DNA of 64,000 nt, taken from NCBI RefSeq assembly GCF_020360975.1, contig NW_025408672.1:372001-436000 (forward strand), given 5' to 3'. The position numbers were made by a program, and so were the translations under genes. Position 1 is the stretch's first letter. Each line of letters begins with the position of its first letter. This document shows positions 51,137 to 60,465 of this stretch, piece after piece. This stretch comes from Hirsutella rhossiliensis. Its lineage: Eukaryota; Ascomycota; Sordariomycetes; Hypocreales; Ophiocordycipitaceae. Below the pieces are notes generated by a model, which saw only the letters and a list, made by a program, of their open reading frames with translations, was not told the DNA's origin and made no database searches.

Positions 51137-51465
51137 AAAGCCAGGCAAGAATAGCTCGGTGGCAAACGCGGCTTCAGCAGATGTGGAGGTCGGGTACGAA
51201 AACGTGCTCGACAATCAGGGCCCAGTTTAATGATCCACTCCGCACTGCAATAGACACTACCTTGACGTTTGACGCAACCTTGCTTCATGAACTCACTCAT
51301 GCGATTGAGCATACCCCAACTAGCGACGTTGCCAAGGACGATTCCTACGGTTGGAAGAATTGCAGAAGGCTCGGCGAGATTAGTCGTCAGAAATCGAAGA
51401 AGCACCAACTTCATCATCATCCCACTCACATTCCCGAAGTGCTGGGAACGAAGCGTCTCTGTTAA
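51137..51465 (+). pseudogene. relic of M35-type (aspzincin) metalloprotease
   Basis: An open stretch of the plus strand (ATG at 51,181 gives 94 residues) contains H-E-L-T-H at about residues 36-40. It is followed 14 residues later by D-D-S-Y-G-W-K-N-C. HExxH followed by D-x-x-Y-G is the zinc-ligand pattern of deuterolysin-like aspzincins, secreted fungal proteases. The stretch is far shorter than the family (about 170 residues or more for the catalytic domain). It lacks a signal peptide and lacks the usual continuation after the Cys, and stops lie just upstream (51,134). It is not RIP-mutated, so it decayed by ordinary truncation or frameshift, unless exons have been missed. It faces the secreted-protein gene tail to tail. 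Confidence 0.45.
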
Positions 51466-51636
51466 GTTGTCATTATTGAAAGGCTACATGTTCTACTCAA
51501 GGATGGCAAGCTCAACATAGGAGAGACTGTCCTGTTTCCAATGAGAGCTAAAGAAGTAAAGTGCTTGTTTATTACATGAACCGTCCAAAGTCGATATACC
51601 CTTGTAGAGAAAGTGATGGTTGCGAGGCCCTCTGCT

Positions 51637-51954
51637 TTACTTACATTTGCAAGCTTTGCCGATGTCCTTCTTCGGGAAAGGGCAGACTCGAACAGGCCTG
51701 GTACAGTGGCACCCGTTTATGTTGCATTTTCCAGTGCAAACCTTGAAAAATAAGTCGGTCAGCATTTGACCTGATCTTCACAGCATTGAAGCGCGTCTGC
51801 AAAGACGAATGGGAGAGGCGCTTACCTTCCTTGCAACAAGGCCCGAGGCATCTTCGCCACGAGTGACAACAGTTTCTCCCATTTCGGGAATGGCTGTGGA
51901 CAGGATTGGGGTCGCTAGGACTCCGAGGAGCAGGATGTTGACAAACAGCTTCAT
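51637..51954 (-). CDS. small cysteine-rich secreted protein, two exons
   Basis: Exon 1 (51,826-51,954) encodes 43 residues beginning with a clear signal peptide: Met-Lys, then a Leu/Val/Ile-rich core, ending near residue 21. Exon 2 (51,637-51,741) adds 34 residues with seven Cys spaced C-x3-C-x4-C-x-C-x6-C-x10-C-x-C and ends in TAA. The 84-bp intron has GTAAGC, a GCTGAC branch site and a CAAG end. The joined frame is open, giving 77 residues. A basic residue pair just before the Cys-rich part suggests processing. No family recognised. Small Cys-rich secreted proteins are often effectors or antimicrobial peptides, but the sequence does not show which. Alternative: a second intron of 44 bp (51,601-51,644) would change the last residues. 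The seventh Cys is unpaired unless the protein dimerises. Confidence 0.7.
51742..51825 (-). other. intron of the cysteine-rich protein gene
   Basis: 84 bp with GTAAGC at the 5' end (51,820-51,825), branch GCTGAC at 51,758-51,763, and AG at 51,742-51,743, 14 bp from the branch. All three match common fungal consensus sequences. Confidence 0.75.
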
Positions 51955-52051
51955 TTTCAAGGCAGGAAGATCGTATGAACAAGTATATGCGAGCAGATGC
52001 AGCTCAGTTGTCCAGGAATGTGGAGAAGAGAAAGCAGCGGAAGGGTCTAGT

Positions 52052-52059
52052 CTCTTATA
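52052..52059 (-). promoter_or_regulatory. TATA-like box of the cysteine-rich protein gene
   Basis: The minus strand reads TATAAGAG about 100 bp upstream of the ATG at 51,954. A pyrimidine-rich tract with transcription-start potential follows. The position suits a fungal core promoter. Inference from sequence only. Confidence 0.4.
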
Positions 52060-53062
52060 CTGGGTAGTGTGTCCGTTCGGGGCTCGGAAACACACACGAT
52101 GAAAAGAGGTTACGGAACCTGGCAAAAGAAGACATGCGGCTCCGGGAAGCTGCATCGAGCTCCCAGCCGTGAAGACACATACGGAACAGGTGTGTCGGAG
52201 GTTGAACTCACATGGATCGCAGATGGTACTGCAGCAAGATGTTGGTCATTACCTGGTCGGCTTTCCCTGAAAAGGACACGATGAATATGCGACATGGTGC
52301 CTCCTTACAATAGTCGACCTAGCCCGCTATCATGTTGTCAAGTCGGATTCAGAGCCAGTCTTGCAAAGGTTCAGAACCAACGGTGGCGCCGCCGGGGGGC
52401 GAATAAGTTGGGGACGGACTAACCGGCATATCCCTTTGAGTACGCGGGAGCAGCCACCGCTATGTCACTTGTAACGATGCCCACGAATCAGTACCTATCT
52501 ATGGCAGAGCATATCGCATCTCCTGCAGGTTGGTGCCTACATTATAGGTTACGACATATGTACTAGAAGGGGGGGCCTTGTGGCGCCCAGCATATGAGTC
52601 TGGGATATTCCGCATTAAAGGGGAGGGGCAGTGGCGCTTCGGCCAGCTGCACTGCCTGCACCGTTGGCCATGTTTTTTGGGCCGAAGCCATTGGATGCTC
52701 CCGGCTGCGCAGTGTCGGCTGGACCAACCCTCTCCTGCTGTGTTGCTCAGGCGGCGGGGTGAGGCAGGTTTGGTTGGTGTAGGGGGGGATGTTTCCGTAC
52801 AACGCACCGGAAGTGTTACATATGTACTGTGGTATTAACCAATGCTCTCTCTGCCTGGCTTCCCAACACACAGTGTGACTGTACTGTAGCATCGACAACC
52901 AACGGCATTGTGAGAACGCGTGTCTAGGCGGCGGCCTTAGGTTCTGTCGCTGAAGCAGAAGAAGCCGTCATCCTTCACTCTGCAAACCGCAGTCTCGTCT
53001 GCCATCATCCATCTGCCCTTGCTTTACTCTGTTTACCCCGCTCGCATTCTGCAAACGTCGAC
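52060..53062. other. divergent intergenic region
   Basis: About 1 kb between the start of the secreted-protein gene (minus) and the DUF3632 gene (plus), so it holds both promoters. It is not RIP-mutated. Several short reading frames overlap here on both strands, but none has a signal peptide, recognisable motif or splice pattern. A CCAAT box lies at 52,839-52,843, about 220 bp before the DUF3632 start, and a C/T-rich tract fills about 52,970-53,055. Nothing else recognised. Confidence 0.5.
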
Positions 53063-54094
53063 ATGGCTGACTGTGCTACCGGTTGCTGTGACATTCGACT
53101 CCTGAGTCGCGACGAGAAGCGCAAAGAGTTCGAACATGACCCAGCCAATGCTCAAGACACCTGCCAAGGCCTCCGTGATGATCTATTCAGTATCGGCTTC
53201 AACTATTTCGCCTTCGACGCCGATACTGCAAGCATTGAAGAGAAACTGCACGACGCATGGGACGAGGTGATCCATGCCGCCAAGATTATCCCCTTTGCTG
53301 ATGCTGAGATTGATCGACTTGTTACGCTTATTCTCGAGCTTCGAGAGCTCGGGCAGCTTGCCCGAAAGCATGACGACGCCACCTCCAATGAAGCGGCCAT
53401 CATGCCCAACGGCCAGCGACTGTGGATTGATCTCCCCTACCTCGCCGACGAGCTCTACGAATCTTGGACAAATGAATCCATGGCATTTGCAGCCCCCCAG
53501 CGGCAGAGCCTTGCCGTTCTTACCAGCAAGCTCTACGCCGCTGGGGCTTGTGCTGCCGACCTGGCCCATTGTGCGCTTTGGCTCTTCAAGGAAGCGCTGG
53601 AAACGGAAAGGCCCCAGACCGCCTCTTTTTCTGAAGAAGGCACCTCCAACAAGTCCAAACCTCCCATCGCCGACATGCTTCTCGCCTGTCTTCAATGGTT
53701 CAAGTACGGCAAGATCAAGCTTGCCAAACTGTCCGTCGAAAACTACCACCCTGCCTCGGGCCACGACGACCAGGACTCGACTTCTCCGGGACCTCTTGCA
53801 ACTGAGGCCGGCATCACGAACCAAGGCTTTAGTCTGGCGAGGTGGTTGTTCTGGAGACGACGCTTGGGGGAGCTGTACCGCCATGGTTGCGACCAAGTTG
53901 CGAAGCCCGCCAAAAGCTGCTTCGAGGAGATGGTAAACGCAGGGTCATCAATAGGCATCGACATCCCGGGCGAGAAGAGATTTTTGGAAAAGTCATTCGA
54001 GGTTCTTGATAGAGAGCTTCTTTCTCGAAATTCTCAAGGCAGTGTTGGCATTGAGGAGATCGAAATTGATCCGACATGGGCGGATGAGGAATAG
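53063..54094 (+). CDS. DUF3632 family protein
   Basis: This is an intact, intronless gene for 343 residues. The ATG sits in a good fungal context (gtcgacATGGCT) after a C/T-rich leader. The protein has no signal peptide or membrane segment and should be cytoplasmic or nuclear. It shows the layout of the fungal DUF3632 family: an N-terminal helical region (about 1-100), a central part with Y-L-A-D-E-L-Y-E-S-W (about 125-134), a leucine/alanine-rich helix pair (about 145-180), and the most typical block G-F-S-L-A-R-W-L-F-W-R-R-R-L (about residues 253-266). The C-terminus is acidic. Family function is unknown. Codons are normal and no RIP change is seen, although mutated repeats lie 2 kb away. 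It is divergent to the secreted-protein gene and convergent to the NADAR gene. Confidence 0.9.
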   Translation: MADCATGCCDIRLLSRDEKRKEFEHDPANAQDTCQGLRDDLFSIGFNYFAFDADTASIEEKLHDAWDEVIHAAKIIPFADAEIDRLVTLILELRELGQLARKHDDATSNEAAIMPNGQRLWIDLPYLADELYESWTNESMAFAAPQRQSLAVLTSKLYAAGACAADLAHCALWLFKEALETERPQTASFSEEGTSNKSKPPIADMLLACLQWFKYGKIKLAKLSVENYHPASGHDDQDSTSPGPLATEAGITNQGFSLARWLFWRRRLGELYRHGCDQVAKPAKSCFEEMVNAGSSIGIDIPGEKRFLEKSFEVLDRELLSRNSQGSVGIEEIEIDPTWADEE

Positions 54095-54793
54095 TGGGTA
54101 TTTAGTCGGAGAGAAGAAGTGGGAGACGAGGCGTCTCGGAGTTGTCAGTGAGAAAATGACAAACATGCATTGCCACACCGCGTCCTCTTCGAGACGCACT
54201 TCAGCCAACGCTACCTTGGGTACGTGTGCGCGAACATCGACAGTACCGTGGTCATGGACATGGTTTCAGCTTCGGGGTCCTTATAGAGAGACGTTGCATG
54301 GAAACTCCGTACCGATACTATTTTCCCCTTAAATTCCTAGCCAGCCAGGCGGAGGGGGAGTGGATGGGGAAGAGAGCAGGGAGGAGGGGGAAGACCAAGT
54401 TAAGCACAGACACAGTGTTGTGAAACTTAAAAGCAAGAACCCCATCCTTCCACGGCAATTGATAGGAGTTGGCAGCTTTTCCATGTCAAGGGAGAGCACC
54501 TGTTATGCCTAGATCCTACATGCAGTACCTACACCGGAGGTATAACCGACAGAACGCTTAACAGCAGCCATTCTGCAGGTCCTAATTGTAAGCCTCATAA
54601 ACAACTTCATAGCGGGGGCATGCATCCATCAATGACTGCTGTGGACAGACACTTTATTTGCTTGAAAGAAACTACACGTCACAAGTGCCTCGCCGCATTA
54701 GAACCTCTTGTCTGTGGGTGTTGATGCGGTGATGCGGGCGTTTGAGCCTAATGACCGACACAAGTCCTTAAGCTGCCTCGTCCCACAACATAG
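54095..54793. other. convergent intergenic region
   Basis: About 700 bp between the 3' ends of the DUF3632 and NADAR genes, so it holds two 3' untranslated regions. Composition is ordinary. Short overlapping frames have no coding signs. No clear AATAAA signal and no terminator structure was seen. Confidence 0.5.
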
Positions 54794-55442
54794 TCATCTC
54801 ATCTCTTCCTGCTCCCAGAGAGCCGCCCGGACGTCAGTCAACGCCTTGCCGAGCAGATTCAACTCCCACTGGCCACGGTTCGCAGGCGCCTCCTCTGGCC
54901 TGAACCCGACCCCCCACACGCGGTCAAACGGACTCGCCTTGACCAGCTCCCGGTCTCCCGTGCGCAGCAGCATCTCGCGCAGCGAGCCCTCGACGGCGGG
55001 CTGCTTGGATGGAGCCGCGGCCGGCTCGGGGGGGGGGCGGCGTGCTGAACTTGAGCAGGTTGCCCTTGCGCACTATGTCCTCGCGCTTGGCCTCCCAGGT
55101 GGCCTGGTTGAAGTTGGGGACTTTGCGGCCGAGGGCCTTTGCCTTGCCAGGCGGCTTGGTCTGCAGTATCTCGGCGGCCGTCTTATCATCGCCAAAGAGC
55201 TTTGCTTTTTGGTACATCATGTAGCTGTTCAACATGGAGTCAGCTTGTATGATGCGACAGGAATTTAGCATCACGTAGAACTGGAAAGCGGTGAGTGCTT
55301 ACTGCTCGGCCGTGTAGTAGAGCCTCTCCGGGACCTCGTCGTCTCGAAAGGGGTGGTAGTACCACTGACAGAGCCAGCCCGTCTCGCCATCCAAATCTTT
55401 CCAGAAATAGACTGGCTCGTGCGCCTTGGTTGGGTCCGTCAT
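54794..55442 (-). pseudogene. NADAR-domain (YbiA-like) gene with a frameshift at a G10 run
   Basis: Exon 1 (55,303-55,442, ATG at 55,440-55,442) begins with a short leader. The conserved F-W-K, then C-Q-W-Y-H-x-P-F and T-A-E follow. A 78-bp intron (55,225-55,302) has GTAAGC, a GCTGAC branch and CAG. Exon 2 continues Y-M-M-Y-Q-K-A-K-L-F and later L-G-R, N-L-L-K-F. NADAR proteins act on ADP-ribose-linked or riboflavin-precursor N-glycosides. After N-L-L-K-F the frame is lost at ten G (plus strand 55,028-55,037) and ends at 54,924. In the neighbouring frame the rest of the domain (L-L-R-T-G-D-R-E-L, S-P-F-D-R-V-W-G-V-G, N-L-L-G-K-A-L) is intact to TGA at 54,794. The total coding length is a multiple of three plus one, so a single extra base explains it: either a real mutation or a sequencing error. 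An undisturbed protein would have about 189 residues, normal for the family. Confidence 0.85.
55225..55302 (-). other. intron of the NADAR gene
   Basis: 78 bp with GTAAGC at the 5' end (55,297-55,302), branch GCTGAC at 55,239-55,244, and CAG at the 3' end. Splicing gives T-A-E-H-Y-M-M, the usual junction sequence of the domain. Confidence 0.8.
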
Positions 55443-55748
55443 TTGGTTCGCACAAGCCGAGGATGTCAAGCTGACGGGACCAAGGGTGTCGAGGCGATTC
55501 GCGCGAGGTGGCTGTCGAGGTTGTCGAGGTTCGTCGCTGAAGTGGATGAACCTCTTGTGCTGTTTCTTGGCGCAAGCTCACGGTCGCGGGGGCAGTGGAA
55601 GTAGTAGGATGAGTAGTGGAAGAGGAAGAAAAGGGGAACAGAGGCTGCCAACCGCGGCCTCTTGACATGGGCGTGACTGGCGAAAGAAATAGACGAAGCT
55701 AAAGATGGCACGTAAAGCACTACGAAGTAGCCTCGAGGGAATGCCTCA

Positions 55749-56530
55749 TCACGTCTATCCAGCCAGCTTTTCGAAACCAGGCCTAAAAAATGGAAAAAGC
55801 ATACGCTTAGAACCCTCGCGAATAGCGTATTACGCCCCCCTAAGTGCAGCCTCGCGCAGCTACTAGCGGGTGCGCATTATGCTGCCGAAGATTGCGAATT
55901 AGGCGAGGTTCTCCCCTATACGGGTAGAAAACTCTTCCCCGCCCTCGCTAACTAAGGGTGTATGCCCCCCGCTAACGGGACCTAGCCCGGACCCGACCTA
56001 GGACCCCGGCCTAGACCTCCCCCCCCCCCCTTTAACCTAAGGGCCGAAATAAGCACCCTAGAAGCTAGGGCTTGCTTAGAAGAAGCTTTAAAAGGCTAAT
56101 ACCTTTTAAAGACCTTAAAAGAAAGGCCCGGGACCTAAGACTAAGACTTAAAGGATATTAAGATAAAAGATAATATATTATTATTATTATTATTATTAAG
56201 ATTACTAGTAACCTATCTAGAGGTATCTAGAACTTCGGTATTAAATAGGAGGGAAAAACTAAAGTACTTAGAGGAAAACCATCCCTTCTTTTTATCGCTA
56301 GTCCGCCCTTATACTAGGTCGCGGTTATAATACGTAGGAATCTTACGCCGGCTATCTTAGGTATTATTATAGTTAGTTAAAATTATATTAGCCCTACTAT
56401 AAAGTAACCTTAGAAAGTAACTCCTTTATATACGCGGGGTATATAGCGTTAATCGGTAGTATAAGCGTTTTTAATTAATAGTTAATTATATAATTATCTT
56501 TAACCTTATCCTATAATAATATCTTCCTAG
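55749..56530 (+). repeat. repeat F, right copy (inverted-repeat arm)
   Basis: 55,749-56,180 is the reverse complement of 50,525-50,945, and 56,185-56,530 that of 43,045-43,380. It carries a (tta)n run at about 56,177-56,202, exactly where about 675 bp present in the left copy are missing. The inner end (gcatacgctt, gtgcagcctcgcgcagc) keeps some CpA and TpG. Beyond about 56,020 mutation is complete. Class not determined; no RT, transposase or terminal repeat was recognised. Confidence 0.75.
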
Positions 56531-56936
56531 GCTTTACTTTATTTTTCCGCTATAAGGCTTAGCGGGCTAATTTTATTAATGCCGGCCTTTAGCCGGGCTA
56601 GTAAGCGGGTTATTATACTAGCTTTACGCCGTACTTATTAAGTTACTAGTATCGGCCCTAGGTTTTTTATTTTCCTAGTTAGGGGGCCCGGACCCCGCGG
56701 GGTTAAGGGGAGGTCCTAATAAATTTATCGATAGGTCTAGGTGGCTAGGTCCGGGCCGGCCTACTTATAGCGGGGCTAGACTACTAGTATATTTATAAGC
56801 GTTTCTAAAAGCGCTAATTAGCTAATTAATAAGTTAGCTAGTATAGTTTATTAGTCTAACTAAAAATTAATCGTGCTCTTAGCTAGATTTAAACTAACTC
56901 TAGCGTTATAGCTAGTAGGCCTCCTAGGTATATAAC
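56531..56936. other. unassigned RIP-mutated sequence
   Basis: About 400 bp, probably the continuation of repeat F, ending at the copia-2 LTR. It contains GC-rich tracts (for example ggggcccggaccccgcgggg near 56,682) without CpA. No reading frame or family could be assigned. Confidence 0.4.
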
Positions 56937-57462
56937 TATAAGAATATACCCTTATATTCCTATTTTACTATTATAAAGAGATAATAGGTATATAGAGGCT
57001 CTATAAAATAAGCTAGTAAAAAGAGGCTCTATAATATAGTCTAAGGAAATAACCCTTAAAGATAAAAGACTACTATTAAATATCTATACCTTTCTTTAAG
57101 AAAAGCGGGTTAAGATAAGCTTATCCTAATAAATAATAATATATATAAAATGCATAAGGTAATTACGAGTAGAATAAAGACCCTATTACCTATTTTAGCC
57201 TAGCGGTTCTAAAGATATCCGCGATATAAGAATACGTAGGGCATAGAACATTCTAGTTAAATCTACTACTTATACTAGAACCTATAGTTTTACGTTAACT
57301 ATTACGCTTAAATTAGACCACCTACTAAGTTAAGAAGATAAACTATAAATAGAGCTTTTTAAGTACTATAGAATATACTAGAAAGCTAACTAATTAGTTT
57401 ACTATTCGGCGAGCAATAGTCTATAAAAGACAAAGGATTTCCCTAAGAGTAGTAGATATAAT
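56937..57462 (+). repeat. truncated copia-2 LTR
   Basis: This is the reverse complement of most of the copia-2 LTRs (17,783 and 23,337), starting at the LTR tip tataagaata. It is cut after agtagtagata, where the copia-1 copy begins at 57,463. About 170 bp of the LTR are missing and may resume beyond the window if copia-1 inserted here. Mutation is heavy. Confidence 0.75.
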
Positions 57463-57939
57463 TGTCGCGAAGCGTGGCCTAATTTCGTAGTTCTTAGAGA
57501 TATCCCTTAGCACGAGGGACCTAGGAAGCTAAAAAAACAGGTTTTAAGGAAGGAGCTAAAAGAAGGTATAGAGAGGAGGGTAGGGGTAAGATAGGAAGCA
57601 GAAGTAGCGATAGCTTCCTATAGAGGTAGCGAAAGATAAGACGGATATGCCGGCAACGGCTAGAAAGGAAGGGAAAAACCAGCAAAAAGCTTAGTAGTCG
57701 AAAGTATATTAGTAGCTTCTTTAAGTAGGATCTTCTTTATTAATTAAGATGCTAGATAGGTATAAAGAGGGGCGTTAGATAGAGGAAAGAAAGAGAATTA
57801 AGGCAATATAATAATTACTCCCCTACCGTAATTACTGCTCCCGTAAGAATTAAATTTCTCTACCCTACCTATCCGACCCCTTACTTCTAATTTTACCTTC
57901 GTGTATTTTTATATACTTCTCGTATCTCTCTTCGCGAGA
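57463..57939 (+). repeat. copia-1 copy E 5' LTR
   Basis: 477 bp, starting TGTCGCGAAG and ending CTTCGCGAGA, which form an almost perfect terminal inverted repeat. gttataagcc follows, which resembles the half-tRNA-Met primer site of copia-2. Confidence 0.85.
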
Positions 57940-59893
57940 GTTATAAGCCTAGGAGGAATAGAATTCCAATACCTTCCGGCTACTATAAAAGGCACCTTTC
58001 TTATATCCCTCGTAGCTTCCTTTTACCCCTCTTACTAGAAAAGCCGATTTTTAACCGACTTTTCTACCTTTCCCCGTAATAATAACGAAAACCGACTCCT
58101 TTACCGTCCCTACGGTCTATAAGACGATTCTTATAGAACCCTAAGATTAGGATAAGTAGGTAAAGGAGCTACGGGCTCGTATAGATAGAACTATTTATAA
58201 TTTAGTCTTCTCTAATAAGTAGGACCCTCTCGAGCCCCCTCTTCGTCCTAGGGCAACGGAATTTATAGAGGGAGTATCCCTCTTCTCCGAGCTAACCTCC
58301 GCATAGTAAAGAGCTTTTTCTACTACCTTAGGTAACTATAAGAGTTACCGTAAGGAATACCTTTACGAGACGAACCTGCTAACTACCGCACGCACGGCAA
58401 TAACGGAATCCGTTAGTGCTATAAAGCTAATTACTCTTCGAGAGGAAGAGACTCCTAGGCAGTAGTTTTTAAAGCTCGAGAACTTAATAGCGCCCTCGAG
58501 AGGTTATATAACTAACCGTATTAGGAAGACTTATACGGCCTACCTAAGAGCTTTTTCTACTAGGAACCTACTAGCTTCTTCGTAGCTAGCTAAGTAGGAA
58601 GAAATCCTCGAGGAAGCTAACTAATACTTCTTTATAGAAGCTCTTTCCGGCTAGTAGCTACGGGATATATCTCTACTAATAAAGCTTATTAGTAACGGTT
58701 ACTCGACTATCTTTTAAGAGGCTAGCCGGGAACTAGACGAAGAGGCTGCTAGAGTATAATAGTAAGTAGTCTTATTCCTTCGTAGCTAGCACTCGACCTA
58801 GACGGCTCGACCTACTGCCCCTACAGCTGCTGCAGCCCCTGCTGCTGCGGCTCCCGCTGCTGCTACTACGGCTGTTGCTTCTTTGGCTCCTCCTCCCTCG
58901 AGAGCCTTAACCCCGTCTTTAACGGCTGCCCCGGTCCCGGCTCCGCCTCTTACTCCGGGCCCGGCCCCGGTCCCGTTAGTTAGACCGGCCCGACTAGTCC
59001 CTTAATAGACCTTTTAGTCCGTTGGTTAAAAAATCAGGAACTAGTCGAAATCGAACCTCTTCGTTAAAATCAGCATAAGGGTAAAGGGGAGGTTTTTAAG
59101 CAGACCTTCTAGATCGGGACGAGGATTCCTTAAAGAAACGAAAGACTAAGCGAAACGGCTGCCTAGCCTATAAATCCCTAGGCTATCGATTATTATAATA
59201 CTAGTAGGTCTTTAAGGAAAACCGACCTAAATAATTTAACCCTTTAAAGAGGCTATAAGAAACGATATAATAGTCTCTTAAGGGGGACCCCTTACTATAG
59301 AAGAAGATAGACGAGATTCGGGTTACTAAGAAACAGTAACTAACGCCGCTACCCTTATTCGAGCCGTAAATTCGAGGAAAAATCGTTAGTATAGTAAATC
59401 CGGCCTTCGTCTTTCCTACGGATTAATAAGGCTAAGACTAACCGTTAGAGCCCTCCGATTATCCCCTACGAAAATCAGCTATCCTTAACTCTAGTGCTTC
59501 CCTCGATATTTATAATATACTCTTACGATTCCGGTCCTTTAAGAAGGCATGGAGGGAATACCTTATTACCGGGGAATTAACCGTATGGATAGAGGGATAC
59601 GGAAGTGTAAATTTTACGATAAAATTACCTAATAGGTCTTTACGAATTCTACGACGAAAAAGGGTAGCTTTTTGCCCTCGATTTTTAACGAGCCTAATTT
59701 CCTTCCGCCTTCTTCGAGAGGAAGGAATCTTCTAGGATATAACGTCTAAGCCTACGAGGCTAGTCTAGAAGAATTAGACTATTAGGCTTATCGAGGAAAA
59801 ATTCGGTTAATTTATTCTCGAATTCCGACCTATCCTTAGGAAGGAATCTCTTAAGAAGTTAGCTTTCCTTACTAAGAGGAATAGGTCTACTAT
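57940..59893 (+). pseudogene. copia-1 copy E gag, protease, pre-integrase (RIP-mutated)
   Basis: A long frame with scattered TAG/TAA. Gag is helical (about 58,080-58,800), followed by an Ala/Pro/Thr-rich linker (58,800-58,990). A protease-like region lies at about 59,490-59,720, where the active-site area lies near 59,490. Then comes the pre-integrase segment up to the inserted solo LTR. Frame and order match Ty1/copia. No intact ORF. Confidence 0.75.
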
Positions 59894-60460
59894 TCTTAAG
59901 GTATATGAGCAAAAGCGGAATTTTGGGAAATCAAGAAATCACGTAAGACTACGTGATAGAGGGGAAGAAGGAGTATAAGGTAGGATTTTCAACGGAATTT
60001 ATTGGTAGTGTATTGGTGTGTGGAAGAGGTGTTGAAGTTGATGATTTTCTATCTATCTACCAGCGGACATGCTGTCTTATATAGACAATTGTAGCTGAAC
60101 GGAAGAACCTTTCGGGACCAGATTTAGGCTGCCGTATGGCCCTGAGACTGAGGAATTCCGTGATATCTCGAGTGAATCTGGAAGTGTCTTGGTTCTACTG
60201 ATATTCGTGTTTAGAGGAGGTTGGTCGTGCGGTGTTCTTGAGAGGTCTTAGCTAGCATTCCAAGCTAGCTCTGTTCCTTCGATTCCCGATTGTACGATAA
60301 CCAGCAACCCGTTTAATGCATAATGACATGCAAAATGACGAGCGATTCTTGCTCTATAGGATGAGATTTTGTCTATAATTAATATACTACTTATTGGCTT
60401 ATATAATCGGGAGAGTATATTATAGCTGCTTTATTTATAGTAGGAACACCGTTCCTTACA
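59894..60460 (-). repeat. solo LTR of a third LTR family (copia-3), hardly mutated
   Basis: A 567-bp insertion flanked by a perfect 5-bp duplication ACTAT (59,889-59,893 and 60,461-60,465). The copia-1 copy near 24,660 shows the empty site. On the minus strand it starts TGTAAGGAACGG and ends ATACCTTAAGA. It has a TATATAAG box near 60,398. It keeps abundant CpA and TpG, while the host sequence on both sides has almost none. No internal region is attached. The strand is inferred from the TG end and TATA box. Confidence 0.8.
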
Positions 60461-60465
60461 ACTAT

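Noticed and set aside
52499..52898. Overlapping short frames on both strands of the divergent intergenic region
   Set aside because: No signal peptide, domain, splice sites or codon pattern; several frames overlap on both strands, as expected by chance in DNA of balanced composition.
53183..53896. 237-codon minus-strand frame across the DUF3632 gene, and a 220-codon plus frame at 53,274-53,936
   Set aside because: Both are other-frame shadows of the DUF3632 coding sequence with no motifs of their own.
54708..55268. 186-codon plus-strand frame opposite the NADAR gene
   Set aside because: Shadow of NADAR exon 2; the real strand is shown by the domain motifs and the intron.
55466..55720. 84-codon minus-strand frame and 142-codon frame (55,240-55,668) upstream of the NADAR gene
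   Set aside because: They are in other frames than the NADAR domain; the conserved domain starts from the ATG at 55,440-55,442 and the longer frames run through its intron.
50525..56180. Island with inverted arms as a giant cargo-carrying element of the Starship type
   Set aside because: No tyrosine-recombinase (DUF3435) gene, no defined ends and no target duplication were seen, and the arms are themselves dispersed repeat sequence; kept only as a question about mobility.
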